Source of the DNA: Gemmatimonadota bacterium
GTDB lineage: Bacteria > Gemmatimonadota > Gemmatimonadetes > Gemmatimonadales > Gemmatimonadaceae
Length of the DNA: 64,000 bases
Direction of reading: 5' to 3'
Assembly (NCBI GenBank): GCA_028287235.1
Contig: JAQBQB010000021.1
Coordinates: 1 to 64,000 of the forward strand
Below the pieces are notes generated by a model that saw nothing but the letters and a program-made list of their open reading frames with translations, did not search any database and was not told the DNA's origin. Shown here piece by piece: positions 16,543 through 25,401 of the stretch. Made by a program: the position numbers and the translations under genes. Positions within the stretch are counted from its first letter, which is position 1, and every line of letters starts with the position of its first letter.

Positions 16543-17517
16543 CTAATGCACGCCCGCTGTGACGAACGGGCTGCCCAGTGCAAGCAGGTCGGCGGGGTCG
16601 ATGGTCAGCGCACCGAACCTCGCACTCCAATGAAGGTGCGGGCCCGTGACGCGCCCGGTCGACCCGACCAGCCCGATCTCCTGGCCGCGTTCCACCGTGT
16701 CGCCTACCGCCACCTCGGGCCGGCTCATGTGGAAGTAGGCCGTCACGAGCCCGTCGCCATGGTCGATGTACACAACGTTGCCCGCGAGGAAGAACTCCGC
16801 GACGAGCGCGACGACACCGCGATTCGCCGCGTAGATCGGCTCGCCGACGGCGCCGCGATAGTCGATCCCGAGGTGATTGCTCGACACGCGTCCGTTGAAC
16901 AAGCGTCCGCTGCCGAACCGGCTCGTCACGCGCGATGCGCGCGGGCGCAAGAACGGCAGAGTCCACAGCTGTGGCGTATCCTGCGCTCGATGGCCAACTT
17001 GTCTGGCAAGCTCGTTCTCGTGCTCGACGCGCGCGTCCGCCGCGGAATCCGTCCGCTGCGTGAACCGTTTGTCGACGCTGAGCCGCCGCGCGTTCTTCGC
17101 GCGGCCGCGCGCTTTCGCCGCTGGCGCAGGAGGTGGCTGGTGCGGATATCGAAGAACGGCACGCACCGTATCGACGGCTCCCGATTGCCGCTGCAGTTCC
17201 ACGCGCGCAACGACGGAATCCGAAACGCCAACGGGAATCGCGCCGAGTGCTTGCAGGCGTCCGCCTGGCACGCCGCGAAAGTGCAGCGGCTCGCCCGCCA
17301 TCTGCCCCGTGACGCTCACGACACTGTCGCCGCGGCCGAGGCGGTCGATCGTCAACCGAACGAGGGAGCCGCCCGACGGCTGGCGTGGCTCGACAGCGAG
17401 CCGTGGCTGCTGCGGCAGCTGCCGCAACTGCGCGCGAGCGACGTGCGGCGACGCGACGATGAGAGCGCCAAGTGCGCCGAGCGTGTGACGCGCGAGACGC
17501 GCGTGAAGAAATCGCAT
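16543..17517 (-). CDS. M23 family metallopeptidase (LytM/peptidoglycan endopeptidase)
   Basis: The 324-residue product has a signal peptide (LGALGALIVASPHVARAQ) and a linker/Ig-like region with a Pro/Arg-rich spacer. The C-terminal M23 domain (~195-310) carries the zinc motif HLGID (His215, Asp219) and the second motif HLH (294-296). These enzymes cut peptide cross-links in peptidoglycan. All expected ligands are present, so it should be active. ATG 17517 begins the signal peptide; the much longer upstream frame runs antisense through the neighbouring peptidase gene and is a shadow. It is divergent from the 17586 gene, with 68 bases between. Confidence 0.85.
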   Translation of the reverse strand: MRFLHARLARHTLGALGALIVASPHVARAQLRQLPQQPRLAVEPRQPSGGSLVRLTIDRLGRGDSVVSVTGQMAGEPLHFRGVPGGRLQALGAIPVGVSDSVVARVELQRQSGAVDTVRAVLRYPHQPPPAPAAKARGRAKNARRLSVDKRFTQRTDSAADARVEHENELARQVGHRAQDTPQLWTLPFLRPRASRVTSRFGSGRLFNGRVSSNHLGIDYRGAVGEPIYAANRGVVALVAEFFLAGNVVYIDHGDGLVTAYFHMSRPEVAVGDTVERGQEIGLVGSTGRVTGPHLHWSARFGALTIDPADLLALGSPFVTAGVH

Positions 17518-17585
17518 TCGGGCAAAATACACCGCGGTGCGCCAACGCCGGCAACTCCACGCGGTCCCGAGGGTACGAACCATCA

Positions 17586-19805
17586 ATGGATGTAGTCCGC
17601 CGGTTTTCGCTCCTGGCCACGGCCAGTCTGCTGGGTATCGCGGTGATGCTCGGATGGGCCAGCGCTCGACCGGTGATGAGCTCAAACGCCGCGTCGTCGC
17701 TGTCGAGCGCCTCGTCGTATTTCGATTCGACGATCGTGCTCGCGCGCGGATCGCGGCCGCGTGGCTCGCGCGGCGACGAGCTGGTGATCGCGCTCGGCTA
17801 TCTCGAGCGGTTGCGCCTCGGGCTGGGAAGTCCGTTCCGGCTCGTGGACGAAGCCGCGCACGATCCGCGGCTTCGCGGCGACATGAGCCCGCGCGTGGCG
17901 TGGGCGGTGTTGGCACGCTTGCGTCGCGGTGACGCGTACGCGATCGACGCCTCGGTGCTCGACGGGGCCGGCCCGTGGGCGCACGATGGCCGCGGCACCA
18001 CCGGTGCCGCGCACCTCGCGTTGATCGAGCACGCCGTGCGCGGCGGCTCCGATCCGCGCGCCGGGGAGCTCGCGGTGCGGCTCGCGTATCAGATAGAAGC
18101 CGCGAAGGGCGCGTTGGCGTCGTCCAGCGTGTCGATCGCAACGCAGGTCGCGGCGCTCGTGCGCGATCGCGAGCTCGCCGTGGCGGACGTCGCCGACCTG
18201 TTCGCCGACGCAGGCGGGCGGCACGCGGACGTGCTCGAGCTGCTCGCGGCGCGGCGTGCCGAGCACACGTTCCGTGTGGAGCGGCCGCCGCTCGCACCCA
18301 TCGGCGCCGACCTGCAGCTCGAGGCGATGAACGCCGTGCCCGGGCTGGTGCGCGCGCTCGATACGCTGGACCGCGTGGACGCGCCACCGCTGACGGCCGC
18401 TGTCGACAAATCGTCGCCGGTGATCGGACGGGCGTTCGCGGCGCGGCTTGTGGTGCTGAGCCAGAGCCGGCCTCCGGTTGCGCAGGTCGTGGTGACGTTG
18501 CGCAGCCACGAGCGAACGGCGCTGCGCGCGACGAACGACGAATCGCTCGCCGCCGGCTATTCGCCGGCCGCCGTTCGATCGGATTCGGCGCGGCGGCCCA
18601 CGGCGCTCGCGCTGCTGTCGGCGGCGGTCGCGCTTCGCTCGCTCGCGCAGCAGGTTCCGTGGTTCGCCGGCGACGGCGGTCCGGACGCCGCCGATCTCGC
18701 CGCGGAATTCGGGCTCGCCAATGTGTCGTTCGCGCGCGGTGTGCCGAGCGAGTGGCGGCCGTACTACATGCGCGAGCTGCAAGGTGCGTTGCGCGACATG
18801 CAGCGCGTGCTTCCGACGTTCGCGATGGACGGCCTCCGCGTGCAGTTCGGCGTGGACGCGCTGCCCGACTCGGCGCTCGCCATGCACGACCCGCGGACAC
18901 GCACGTTGCAGCTCTCGGTGTCGACGTCGGGTGGAACGCTCGCGCACGAGCTGTCGCACGATCTCGACTGGCAGGCGTCGCGCCGGCTGTTCGCGGTTGC
19001 CGGGGGGTACAGCACCGACCGGTCGATTCGCGAGCGGCGCGGCACGTTGGCGCGGTCGCTGCGCGGGCTGGCCGAAGCGCGGCTGCTCCGCTCCCCGGGC
19101 GTAGCGGCCACGGCGCCGATGGACCGGCCGGCCGAGCTGTTCGCGCGCGGCGCCGACTGGTTCGTGGCCTCGTCGCTCGCGCAGCAGGGCCGGACGAACG
19201 GCTTTCTCTCGGCGATCGAAGACGCGTCGCTCGGCGGCTACGCTGCCGGTCCGCCCACGGCGATCGGCGTGGCGGGAGCGGGTGCGCTCACATCGGCGAT
19301 CGAGGCGATGACGTATCTTCCCGATTCGACGCGCGCCGCGTTCGAGTCGCAGTGGTCCGATCCGCGCGTGGTCGATCCCACGCTGCTCGTGCGCCGGGCG
19401 CTCGAGACGCCGGTGTCGTGGCGCGCCGCGTGGCAGCTTCGCGGCGGCGCGGCCGGCGCAGCCGGCTCGCTCGCCGGTGCGCCGGCGCAGCTCTGCGTCA
19501 GCGACGACTCACCGGCATCGCGTGCTCGTGAGCGTTTGCTCATGACGGCCGTGGACGCGCGGGCACGCGGGATGGCGCTGCGCCGGGCGCGGTACCGGCC
19601 GGCGGCGTGGACGCGACCGGAGTGGGCGAGCAGTGTCCTCGGTCTCGCGCCATGGGCGCCCGACGAGGGCCTGCGACTGATCGACGGCCTGCGCGCGGCG
19701 ATCGTGAGCGAATTGACGTCGGCGCTGCCCGATCAGGGCGTAGTGCCGGCCGTGCCGGTGATCTTCCGCTCCAACGCGGCGAGCTGCTCGAGTATCTCGC
19801 GCTGA
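17586..19805 (+). CDS. Putative secreted/membrane-anchored metallopeptidase (HELSH motif)
   Basis: The 739-residue product starts with a signal anchor (FSLLATASLLGIAVMLGWA). Much of the protein is Ala/Arg-rich helical sequence. The active-site motif HELSH at residues 454-458 fits the HExxH zinc peptidases. About 60 residues later PAELFARGADWFV offers a Glu that could be the third zinc ligand, as in gluzincins. The family is not recognised more closely. Its last 73 bases overlap the 3' end of the convergent DUF421 gene. ATG 17586 is the start that exposes the signal sequence. Confidence 0.7.
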   Translation: MDVVRRFSLLATASLLGIAVMLGWASARPVMSSNAASSLSSASSYFDSTIVLARGSRPRGSRGDELVIALGYLERLRLGLGSPFRLVDEAAHDPRLRGDMSPRVAWAVLARLRRGDAYAIDASVLDGAGPWAHDGRGTTGAAHLALIEHAVRGGSDPRAGELAVRLAYQIEAAKGALASSSVSIATQVAALVRDRELAVADVADLFADAGGRHADVLELLAARRAEHTFRVERPPLAPIGADLQLEAMNAVPGLVRALDTLDRVDAPPLTAAVDKSSPVIGRAFAARLVVLSQSRPPVAQVVVTLRSHERTALRATNDESLAAGYSPAAVRSDSARRPTALALLSAAVALRSLAQQVPWFAGDGGPDAADLAAEFGLANVSFARGVPSEWRPYYMRELQGALRDMQRVLPTFAMDGLRVQFGVDALPDSALAMHDPRTRTLQLSVSTSGGTLAHELSHDLDWQASRRLFAVAGGYSTDRSIRERRGTLARSLRGLAEARLLRSPGVAATAPMDRPAELFARGADWFVASSLAQQGRTNGFLSAIEDASLGGYAAGPPTAIGVAGAGALTSAIEAMTYLPDSTRAAFESQWSDPRVVDPTLLVRRALETPVSWRAAWQLRGGAAGAAGSLAGAPAQLCVSDDSPASRARERLLMTAVDARARGMALRRARYRPAAWTRPEWASSVLGLAPWAPDEGLRLIDGLRAAIVSELTSALPDQGVVPAVPVIFRSNAASCSSISR

Positions 19806-20338
19806 CGCGCTTCAATTTGGCCGATCAGGCCGATCGTCTCGTGATGCCGCATGTCGTCGTCGGTCGGGTGCTTCTGCGTGAAGGTCAGCGCGCCGCCCGT
19901 CTCGAGGCGGCAGTCCCGGACGTGGGCGAGCGAATCGATTCCCTGGCGCCGCGCCGCCGACTCCAGCTCGGCCACGGTGATCAGCTCGCGCTCGAGGTGA
20001 TGGCGGAGAATGCGGCCGTTGCGGATCAGCGTGTCCGGCTTGCCTTCGATCGTGTCGAGCTTGCCGTAGTGGTAGAGCGCACGAACGAGGACGCCGTTGA
20101 GGACCAGCAGCGTCGCCGCGCCCACGAGGCCGCCGATGAGAGAATTGTCATTTCCGATGATCGCGTTCTGCACCGTGTTGGAGAGGAGCAGGAGCACGAC
20201 GAGGTCGAACGGGTTGAGCTGGGACAGCTCGCGCTTGCCCGCGAGGCGCAGCCCGATGAGGAGAAAGGCGTACACGACGACGGTGCGCACCAGCTTGTCG
20301 CCGAGGGAAATGCCGGGGGTGAGGAGGTCATTTAGCAT
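19733..20338 (-). CDS. DUF421 / YetF-type membrane protein
   Basis: The 201-residue product has three N-terminal transmembrane helices (~15-35, ~42-60 and ~65-85, with RLAGKRELSQLNPFDLVVLLLLSN between helices). A cytoplasmic domain follows with the family's RNGRILRHHLERELITVAELESAARRQG segment, then a coiled-coil-like Gln/Glu-rich tail. The order and spacing match the DUF421/YetF family, whose biochemical role is unknown. Its 3' end overlaps antisense the preceding metallopeptidase gene by 73 bases, covering the low-complexity tail. Confidence 0.85.
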   Translation of the reverse strand: MLNDLLTPGISLGDKLVRTVVVYAFLLIGLRLAGKRELSQLNPFDLVVLLLLSNTVQNAIIGNDNSLIGGLVGAATLLVLNGVLVRALYHYGKLDTIEGKPDTLIRNGRILRHHLERELITVAELESAARRQGIDSLAHVRDCRLETGGALTFTQKHPTDDDMRHHETIGLIGQIEARQREILEQLAALERKITGTAGTTP

Positions 20339-20483
20339 GGCAGAACGCTGGCTCGGTCGAGCGGGTTGGCGCTAGAGCGATCAGGAACAATTAGCGCCCC
20401 GAACTCATTGCCGGCGGGTGCCAAATGGCAGTCGATTGCCTTTCTTCGCGCTCGAGCATGTTCTCATTGGCCACGGCCGACGG

Positions 20484-21776
20484 TCAGCCACCCTTCTCGC
20501 GCCGCTCGAGGCGCTCGCGCAACGTTCTTCCAATTCGCCGCTCGGCTTTGGGGCCGACGTCCCACGCGTCGAGATGGCGCAGCAGGAAGTCGAGGGAGAA
20601 GACGTGGCGCGTCTTGTCGCGGTCGCGGCGGAAGACGACGTGCGACCAGCCGCGCATGCCGGTTGGCGTGTAGAGGTCGCGCGCGAGCTGGAGCTTGCGG
20701 CCCGAGATCGCGCGGATGAACACGCGCTCGTACTTCGAGCGGGGCAGCGCGCGCACGGGGAACAGATTGGCCCATGTGCACAGGCGCCCGACGCTGTCGT
20801 ACGACGGCGGACGGTCCTCGAGCTCGAGGAGCGACGGCGCGCGGCCGTCCATGACGGCCGAGATGAGCCGAAGAGAGCGGTCGTCGCCCAAACGGCTGAT
20901 CGACGGCCAGAAGTAGCGCGTAATGCGCGCGGCGATGCGCCGGAGCGACAGCGTATCGCCGCCGTCGGTGCCCCATACCGGTGCGTTCACGTCGGCCATG
21001 AACGGATTCTCGGTGAACGACGAGAAGCGCGCGACCCAACCTTTGCGCGAGCTGTGCGGCTCGGGCGTGAAGCGGCGCACGCGCGGAAAGTCGTGCGCGT
21101 CGAGCGCGTCGAGCTCGAACGACGGCCAGCGCATCACCTCGCGTGCTACACCGACGATGACCGTCGCCGTGGCGATCATCAGCGCGGCGTCGGGCGTGAA
21201 GTCCGCGGTGATCTCGATGCGATTGCCGCGCGGGCGCACGCCCACGCCGGTGGAGCGGCGGTTGGCCGCGAGCAGCATGACCGGCATGGCCAGGACGTGC
21301 GTGAGCAGCAGCGCCAGCTTCTCGACCGTGCGGCTCGCGCCGCGCTCGCTCTCCGGTAGGTCGAACGACACGTTGTAGTGCGTGCTGAACCCCGCGAGTT
21401 GCACCGTGTGGTCACGACGCTCCTCCCAGGCATCGAGCTCGGCGCGGAGAAAGCGTATACTCTCCCAGAGCGAGCGGCCGGCACGCGCCGCGCAGCCCTT
21501 GTCGATCTCGATGATCGGCGTGGCGATCTCGATGACGCCGGTGTCGAAATACACCGCGCCGCCGGTGGGCATGTGATAGGAGCGCCCGGTGCGATGCATC
21601 ATGGGTCCGCGCACGATGTGCCGCGGACTGCGGAAGACGTCCTCCGGCTTGACCGGCTCGCCATCGAGGACGACGGAAAATTCCGCCTCGAGCCCCATCG
21701 CGGCGAGTGCCGCCGTCGGTTGCCGAAGCCGGTCGTCGCCGCCCTTCGGCAGCTTGCGCTCGTCGCGCGTCGTCAT
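20484..21776 (-). CDS. Carboxylate-amine ligase of the glutamate-cysteine ligase / Pup-ligase-like fold
   Basis: The 430-residue product shows GLEAEF at 28-33, the Mg/ATP-binding beta-strand motif of this superfamily. GGAVYFDTGVIEIATP (72-87) resembles the matching strand of PafA/Dop and GCS-type ligases. RRSTGVGVRPRGNRIEI (~175) and Arg-rich ATP-contact segments follow. These enzymes join a carboxylate to an amine using ATP. The substrate is unknown. It is the third gene of an operon: its ATG overlaps the preceding stop as ATGA, after an M15-fold protein and a beta-lactamase-like hydrolase, hinting at peptide or cell-wall-fragment chemistry (inference). Confidence 0.65.
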   Translation of the reverse strand: MTTRDERKLPKGGDDRLRQPTAALAAMGLEAEFSVVLDGEPVKPEDVFRSPRHIVRGPMMHRTGRSYHMPTGGAVYFDTGVIEIATPIIEIDKGCAARAGRSLWESIRFLRAELDAWEERRDHTVQLAGFSTHYNVSFDLPESERGASRTVEKLALLLTHVLAMPVMLLAANRRSTGVGVRPRGNRIEITADFTPDAALMIATATVIVGVAREVMRWPSFELDALDAHDFPRVRRFTPEPHSSRKGWVARFSSFTENPFMADVNAPVWGTDGGDTLSLRRIAARITRYFWPSISRLGDDRSLRLISAVMDGRAPSLLELEDRPPSYDSVGRLCTWANLFPVRALPRSKYERVFIRAISGRKLQLARDLYTPTGMRGWSHVVFRRDRDKTRHVFSLDFLLRHLDAWDVGPKAERRIGRTLRERLERREKGG

Positions 21777-22405
21777 GACGCCCTCCGTTCAGCGTCGAAC
21801 CCGAGATGGTTCTCCGGCGCGTTCCGCGGCATGGAGAGCACGTAGCCCAAATCGATGTGCAAATGGTCATCCGTTTCGCCCGGGCTCGACCCGAACGGAC
21901 GCGTCCATGCGCTCGGCATCGCATCGCGGGCGAGGGCGGCGTGCCGGTCGATCGACTCGCGCGTATCGAGGAAGACGTCGCCGACGCGATAGATGTTCAC
22001 CGCGGTGCCCCAGCAATGCGGCGACCCGTTCACGCTGAGCGCGTGGCGCGGTGAGCGATAGCCGCCGTTGGCCGCGATGTGGACGAAGGTGCCGGTGGCG
22101 TCTCGGAAGCGCTCGAGCGCGAGCGCGAGGAGCGTGATGGCGCACGGGACATAGCGCGGAAAGGCGCGCAACGGCGCCGCCTCGCGCACGTCGGTCTGAA
22201 TGAACTCCCACAGCCCGAAGCTCGGCGAGAGCTTGAGCTCCATCGCGCTGCTCCACGTTGGGATCTCGTAGAAGTAGCGCGGCAGCCGGCGCGCGTGGCC
22301 GGCGTCGTTGGCCACGATGCGCCCCGGCAGCAGCGCGTCGCGCAGCGCTTTCTCGAGGCGGAGCCCGTCGACCACTCGGAGCGGAAAGCGATTGGCGTCA
22401 GCCAC
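21773..22405 (-). CDS. M15-fold (D-Ala-D-Ala carboxypeptidase-like) protein, possibly zinc-site altered
   Basis: The 210-residue product contains the M15 landmarks GYRSPRH (~128), SPHCWGTAVNIY (~141) and DDHLHIDLGY (~190). In active M15 peptidases the second motif is SxHxxGxAxD, with His and Asp as zinc ligands; here the Asp is Asn. The HLHID part is intact. It may bind rather than cut peptidoglycan-type peptides, or use Asn unusually. No signal peptide is seen. GTG 22405 was chosen: GGGAGG lies 7-8 bases upstream and it overlaps the previous stop by 8 bases. The longer upstream frame is a shadow. Confidence 0.7.
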   Translation of the reverse strand: MADANRFPLRVVDGLRLEKALRDALLPGRIVANDAGHARRLPRYFYEIPTWSSAMELKLSPSFGLWEFIQTDVREAAPLRAFPRYVPCAITLLALALERFRDATGTFVHIAANGGYRSPRHALSVNGSPHCWGTAVNIYRVGDVFLDTRESIDRHAALARDAMPSAWTRPFGSSPGETDDHLHIDLGYVLSMPRNAPENHLGFDAERRAS

Positions 22406-23294
22406 GAGGTGATCCTCCCGGCGCGTGCAACAGCTCGTACACGGCGTGCGACACCTCGGCGATCGTGGCGGACCGGCCGGTCGACTCGGGCGACCATTCG
22501 GTGAGCACCGCAATGACGTACGGTTTGCGCCCCGGTGTGTAGACGACACCCGCATCGTGCGCGATCGTCGAGATCTCGCCCGTCTTGTGCGCGACGCGGA
22601 CGGCGCGCGGCAAGCGGGCGGGGATGCCGCTGCGAAATTCCTGCGCGTGCAAGATGGTCAGCATGTCGCGCGACAGCTCCGGCGAGAACGCGCGCTCCTC
22701 GGCGATGAGCCGCAGCAGCTGCACGAGCCCGTCGGCGGTGACGCGGTTGTTGATGCCGTACTGGAAGGCGCGCTCGTCTTCCACGCCGCGGCGAATGTCG
22801 ATGCCGTCGACGTTGAGCTCGTCGAGGCTGCGCTGCACCGTGTCGAGCCCCACGAGGTCGAGCAGCAGATTCGTGGCGAGGTTGCTGCTCGTCGTGATCA
22901 TGTGCAGCGCGAGGTCGGAGATGCGGAGCATCTTGCCGATTGCATCGTGGACCGCGGAGTTCGCGTCGCGGTCGGCGAGCACGCGAAACGGCTGGCCGTC
23001 GACGGCGCTGAGAAACCGGTTCCGCACGTGCAGGCGCGAGTGCGGCAGCAGCCAGCCGTGGTGAATCGACGCGTACACACCGAGCAGGATGGCGACCTTG
23101 ATCGTGCTCGCGGCGTGGAACCAGCGGTCCGCGTGGCGGCGAAAGCTCGTTTGCGTCTCGGTGTCGTACACCGCGACGGCGAGCGAGCGCGCGCCCGATT
23201 TTCGCTCGAGGGCGTCGAGACGAAGATGCAGCGCGTCGAGCGCCTCGATGTGGGGTTGAGGCGCGACCGAGTGACCCAGCACAGGGGAGGGCAT
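22398..23294 (-). CDS. Class A beta-lactamase-like serine hydrolase without signal peptide
   Basis: The catalytic motifs of the class A/penicillin-binding fold are present: STIK (S-x-x-K) at about residue 60, SSN (S-x-N) about 75 residues later, and KTG near the C-terminal third (HKTGE). An acidic VEDE stretch lies where the omega-loop Glu is expected, but ExxLN is not clear. No Sec signal is visible, which is unusual for a periplasmic lactamase, so a cytoplasmic esterase/peptidase role is possible. ATG 23294 has GAGGG just upstream and is preferred; ATG 23375 has no ribosome site and would overlap the divergent CYTH start. First gene of a three-gene operon. Confidence 0.75.
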   Translation of the reverse strand: MPSPVLGHSVAPQPHIEALDALHLRLDALERKSGARSLAVAVYDTETQTSFRRHADRWFHAASTIKVAILLGVYASIHHGWLLPHSRLHVRNRFLSAVDGQPFRVLADRDANSAVHDAIGKMLRISDLALHMITTSSNLATNLLLDLVGLDTVQRSLDELNVDGIDIRRGVEDERAFQYGINNRVTADGLVQLLRLIAEERAFSPELSRDMLTILHAQEFRSGIPARLPRAVRVAHKTGEISTIAHDAGVVYTPGRKPYVIAVLTEWSPESTGRSATIAEVSHAVYELLHAPGGSPRG

Positions 23295-23373
23295 TGCGCC
23301 CTCGACAGTGGCAAAGGGAGTGCCGAGCAACGAACTTGGTTGAGCCCGCTTGTTGCTCTCGGTAGTATCAGTC

Positions 23374-23841
23374 ATGGCGACCAACGAACGTGAAATCGAG
23401 CGAAAATATCTGTTGCGCGCGCTACCGGCCGAAGCGGCGGGCGCGCCGGTCGTCGAGATGGACCAGGGCTACCTGCCGGGCGAACGGATTCTCGAGCGCA
23501 TTCGGCGGGTGACAGCCGCCGACGGCGTACGATACTACCGGACCGTGAAGGTCGGCGTCGGGATTGAGCGACTCGAGTTCGAGGAAGAGACGACCGAGCT
23601 CTTCTTCACCACGGTCTGGCCGCTGACCCGTGGCCGGCGCGTTCACAAGCGCCGGTACGTCGTTCCCGCTGGCGGAATGGCCTGGGAAATCGACGAGTTC
23701 CTCGATCGAACGCTGGTGCTGGCCGAGCTGGAGCTCGAGCGGGCGGATCAGGCGGTGGAGATCCCCGGGTGGCTCCGGGCGGCCCTCGATCGGGAAGTGA
23801 CCGAGGAAAAAGGATTCAGCAACTTCGAGCTGGCGCGGTGA
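23374..23841 (+). CDS. CYTH domain protein (triphosphate tunnel metalloenzyme)
   Basis: The 155-residue product opens with EIERKYLL (residues 6-13), the signature strand of CYTH/TTM proteins. Alternating charged strands follow (GYLPGERILERIRRV, LEFEEETTEL, RRVHKRRYVVP, WEIDEFLDRTLVLAELELE), as needed to line the tunnel with basic and acidic residues. Family members hydrolyse inorganic triphosphate or thiamine triphosphate, or act as adenylyl cyclases; which one applies here cannot be told. It is transcribed away from the beta-lactamase operon. Confidence 0.88.
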   Translation: MATNEREIERKYLLRALPAEAAGAPVVEMDQGYLPGERILERIRRVTAADGVRYYRTVKVGVGIERLEFEEETTELFFTTVWPLTRGRRVHKRRYVVPAGGMAWEIDEFLDRTLVLAELELERADQAVEIPGWLRAALDREVTEEKGFSNFELAR

Positions 23842-23883
23842 GCGTTGCCCCAGGACCGAGCTCGCGCGGGACGACCGCGCGGC

Positions 23884-24360
23884 TCACGCCGGCGCGGTGT
23901 CGCCGATCTCTTCGTTGAGCAGCGCGAGGCAGTGGGCGGCGAGCGCGGCGGTGTCGTAGGTCGTGCCGTCGTCGGCGCGCCAGAACGCGCCCTCGCCCGG
24001 ATTCTCGATGGGGTGCATCACCTGCTGGCGCACGACCGACGCGGCGTCTGGGCGCTGGGCCGCTCCGCGGCGCGATACGACGCCGCGCCATTGCACGACT
24101 TGGAGCTCGCCCAGCCGCGTGTCGTCCGCGGCATCGGCGTACCACGACACACTCAGCGCGGCCGCGGGCGCCTGGAGGATGCAGCCGTTCGGCGTGCGAT
24201 GTTGCTGAATGGGCAGCGGAACGCGATCGCCCCGGGTGGTCGCGCGCTCGGGGGCCAGCTCGTCGAGCAAGCGGGTGACTTCGCGCTGGACGGCGTTCTT
24301 CTCCTTGGACGTCGGGAGCGTACCGCGGTGCAGGTCGGCGGGATTGGTCGGCTGAGTCAT
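23884..24360 (-). CDS. Hypothetical protein
   Basis: The 158-residue product has no signal or membrane segment. A hydrophobic core (NGCILQAPAAALSVSWYADAADDTRLGELQVVQWRG, ~50-85, quoted only by its ends NGCIL and VVQWRG in importance) and a C-terminal segment with VMHPIENPGEGAFWRADDG give it an ordinary globular look. I do not recognise the family. ATG 24360 is the first ATG giving protein-like sequence; the longer frame upstream is Arg/His-rich. Confidence 0.6.
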   Translation of the reverse strand: MTQPTNPADLHRGTLPTSKEKNAVQREVTRLLDELAPERATTRGDRVPLPIQQHRTPNGCILQAPAAALSVSWYADAADDTRLGELQVVQWRGVVSRRGAAQRPDAASVVRQQVMHPIENPGEGAFWRADDGTTYDTAALAAHCLALLNEEIGDTAPA

Positions 24361-24489
24361 GGCGCTCGTGTCGTGATGCTCGTGTCGTGGTGCGAATGGA
24401 TGCATCGAGATCGACGCCCGCGAACAACGCGGGCGCCGTCCCATCCCATTCAATCTAGTCCGGTGTCGTTGGGTAGACCTGCCGAAGGC

Positions 24490-25227
24490 CTACCGCTCGA
24501 TTCGGAAGACGAATTCTTGCGCGACCAGCTGCGCCACGCGCCGGCCCGCCAGCACGGCCGGGAGATAGCGGGAGCGAAGCAGCGAGCGCCGTACGGCATC
24601 GACGAAGAGCGAGTGTGCATTCTCGGGAAACTGGACCGACTGCTTCTCGACCCGCCCGGTGCTGTCGACCACGAAGTGGACGACGAAGTCTCCTTCGATG
24701 CCAGCCGCCATGAGCGATCGTGGATAGTCGGGCCTGGGGTTCTGGGGAAGCGGTGTCACGATCTTTTCCACCATGTCGGGCGCATACGCACCGCTGGCCA
24801 TCGCGGCCGAGGGCCGGCGGATCAGGCGGCCCACCGCCTCGACGACCGTGGGGCCGGCGAAGTCGAGCGAATCGGTCAACTTGCTGGTGAAGTCGACGTC
24901 CGGAATGTTTGGAGTCACGTCCCCGACCGTCATGGCGTCGAGCTCGGACAATCCGAATGCCGGCAGCGCGCCCAGCGTCGCTTCCTTCGCCTTATCGCGT
25001 GATTTGGCGCGCTCGGCGTGCCGTGCCGCGGGCGCCGCGGCGGTCTCGATGAAACGGACATGCTCGGTGACGTAACCGTGATCGGCGGCGGCGACGGTAT
25101 ATGACAGCGACACGTGGCTCGGCGCGATGGCCACGACGAGCAGCGTCGTGTGGGCGGCAACGCTGAACGTCATCGAACCCAAATAGCCTGCGCGGAGCGC
25201 TCGCGTACTGATGAACGGATGAAGCAT
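24490..25227 (-). CDS. TonB family protein
   Basis: The 245-residue product has one N-terminal transmembrane anchor (SMTFSVAAHTTLLVVAIA, ~20-37) and a periplasmic spacer. A C-terminal TonB domain (~155-245) has the typical PDYPRSLMAAGIEGDFVVHFVVD opening followed by G.V....V and ...RYLPAVLAGRRVAQLVAQEFVF. TonB transmits proton-motive energy from ExbBD to outer-membrane receptors, so this could energise the SusC transporters in the window, though no exbBD is nearby. Start ATG 25227 places the anchor near the N-terminus; the ribosome site is weak. Confidence 0.85.
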   Translation of the reverse strand: MLHPFISTRALRAGYLGSMTFSVAAHTTLLVVAIAPSHVSLSYTVAAADHGYVTEHVRFIETAAAPAARHAERAKSRDKAKEATLGALPAFGLSELDAMTVGDVTPNIPDVDFTSKLTDSLDFAGPTVVEAVGRLIRRPSAAMASGAYAPDMVEKIVTPLPQNPRPDYPRSLMAAGIEGDFVVHFVVDSTGRVEKQSVQFPENAHSLFVDAVRRSLLRSRYLPAVLAGRRVAQLVAQEFVFRIER

Positions 25228-25336
25228 GCTGATACCCAGCGTGACGATATCGGGGTAATTGGCATGTGGCGGGCCGCGGCGCGCGGCGGTTGTCGACAAC
25301 CCCATTTGGAGCCGGCGGGGCGAGCCGTGGGCACCG

Positions 25337-25375
25337 AAAAAAAGGGAAGCCGAAGAGCGTGCTCTCCGGCTTCCC
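25337..25375 (-). terminator. Rho-independent terminator of third susCD operon
   Basis: GGGAAGCCG-A-AGAGC-GT-GCTCT-C-CGGCTTCCC (25344-25375) is a 14-bp stem with one mismatch and a tiny loop. On the minus strand it is followed directly by a run of seven T. It lies 26 bases beyond the susD stop at 25402. Confidence 0.9.
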
Positions 25376-25401
25376 TCGGGATCACTCCAGCAGGACAACG
25401 A

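Noticed and set aside
16543-18900. Long leftward frame upstream of the M23 peptidase
   Set aside because: The part beyond 17517 is Arg/Ala-rich and lies antisense to the HELSH peptidase gene; the signal peptide begins at 17517.
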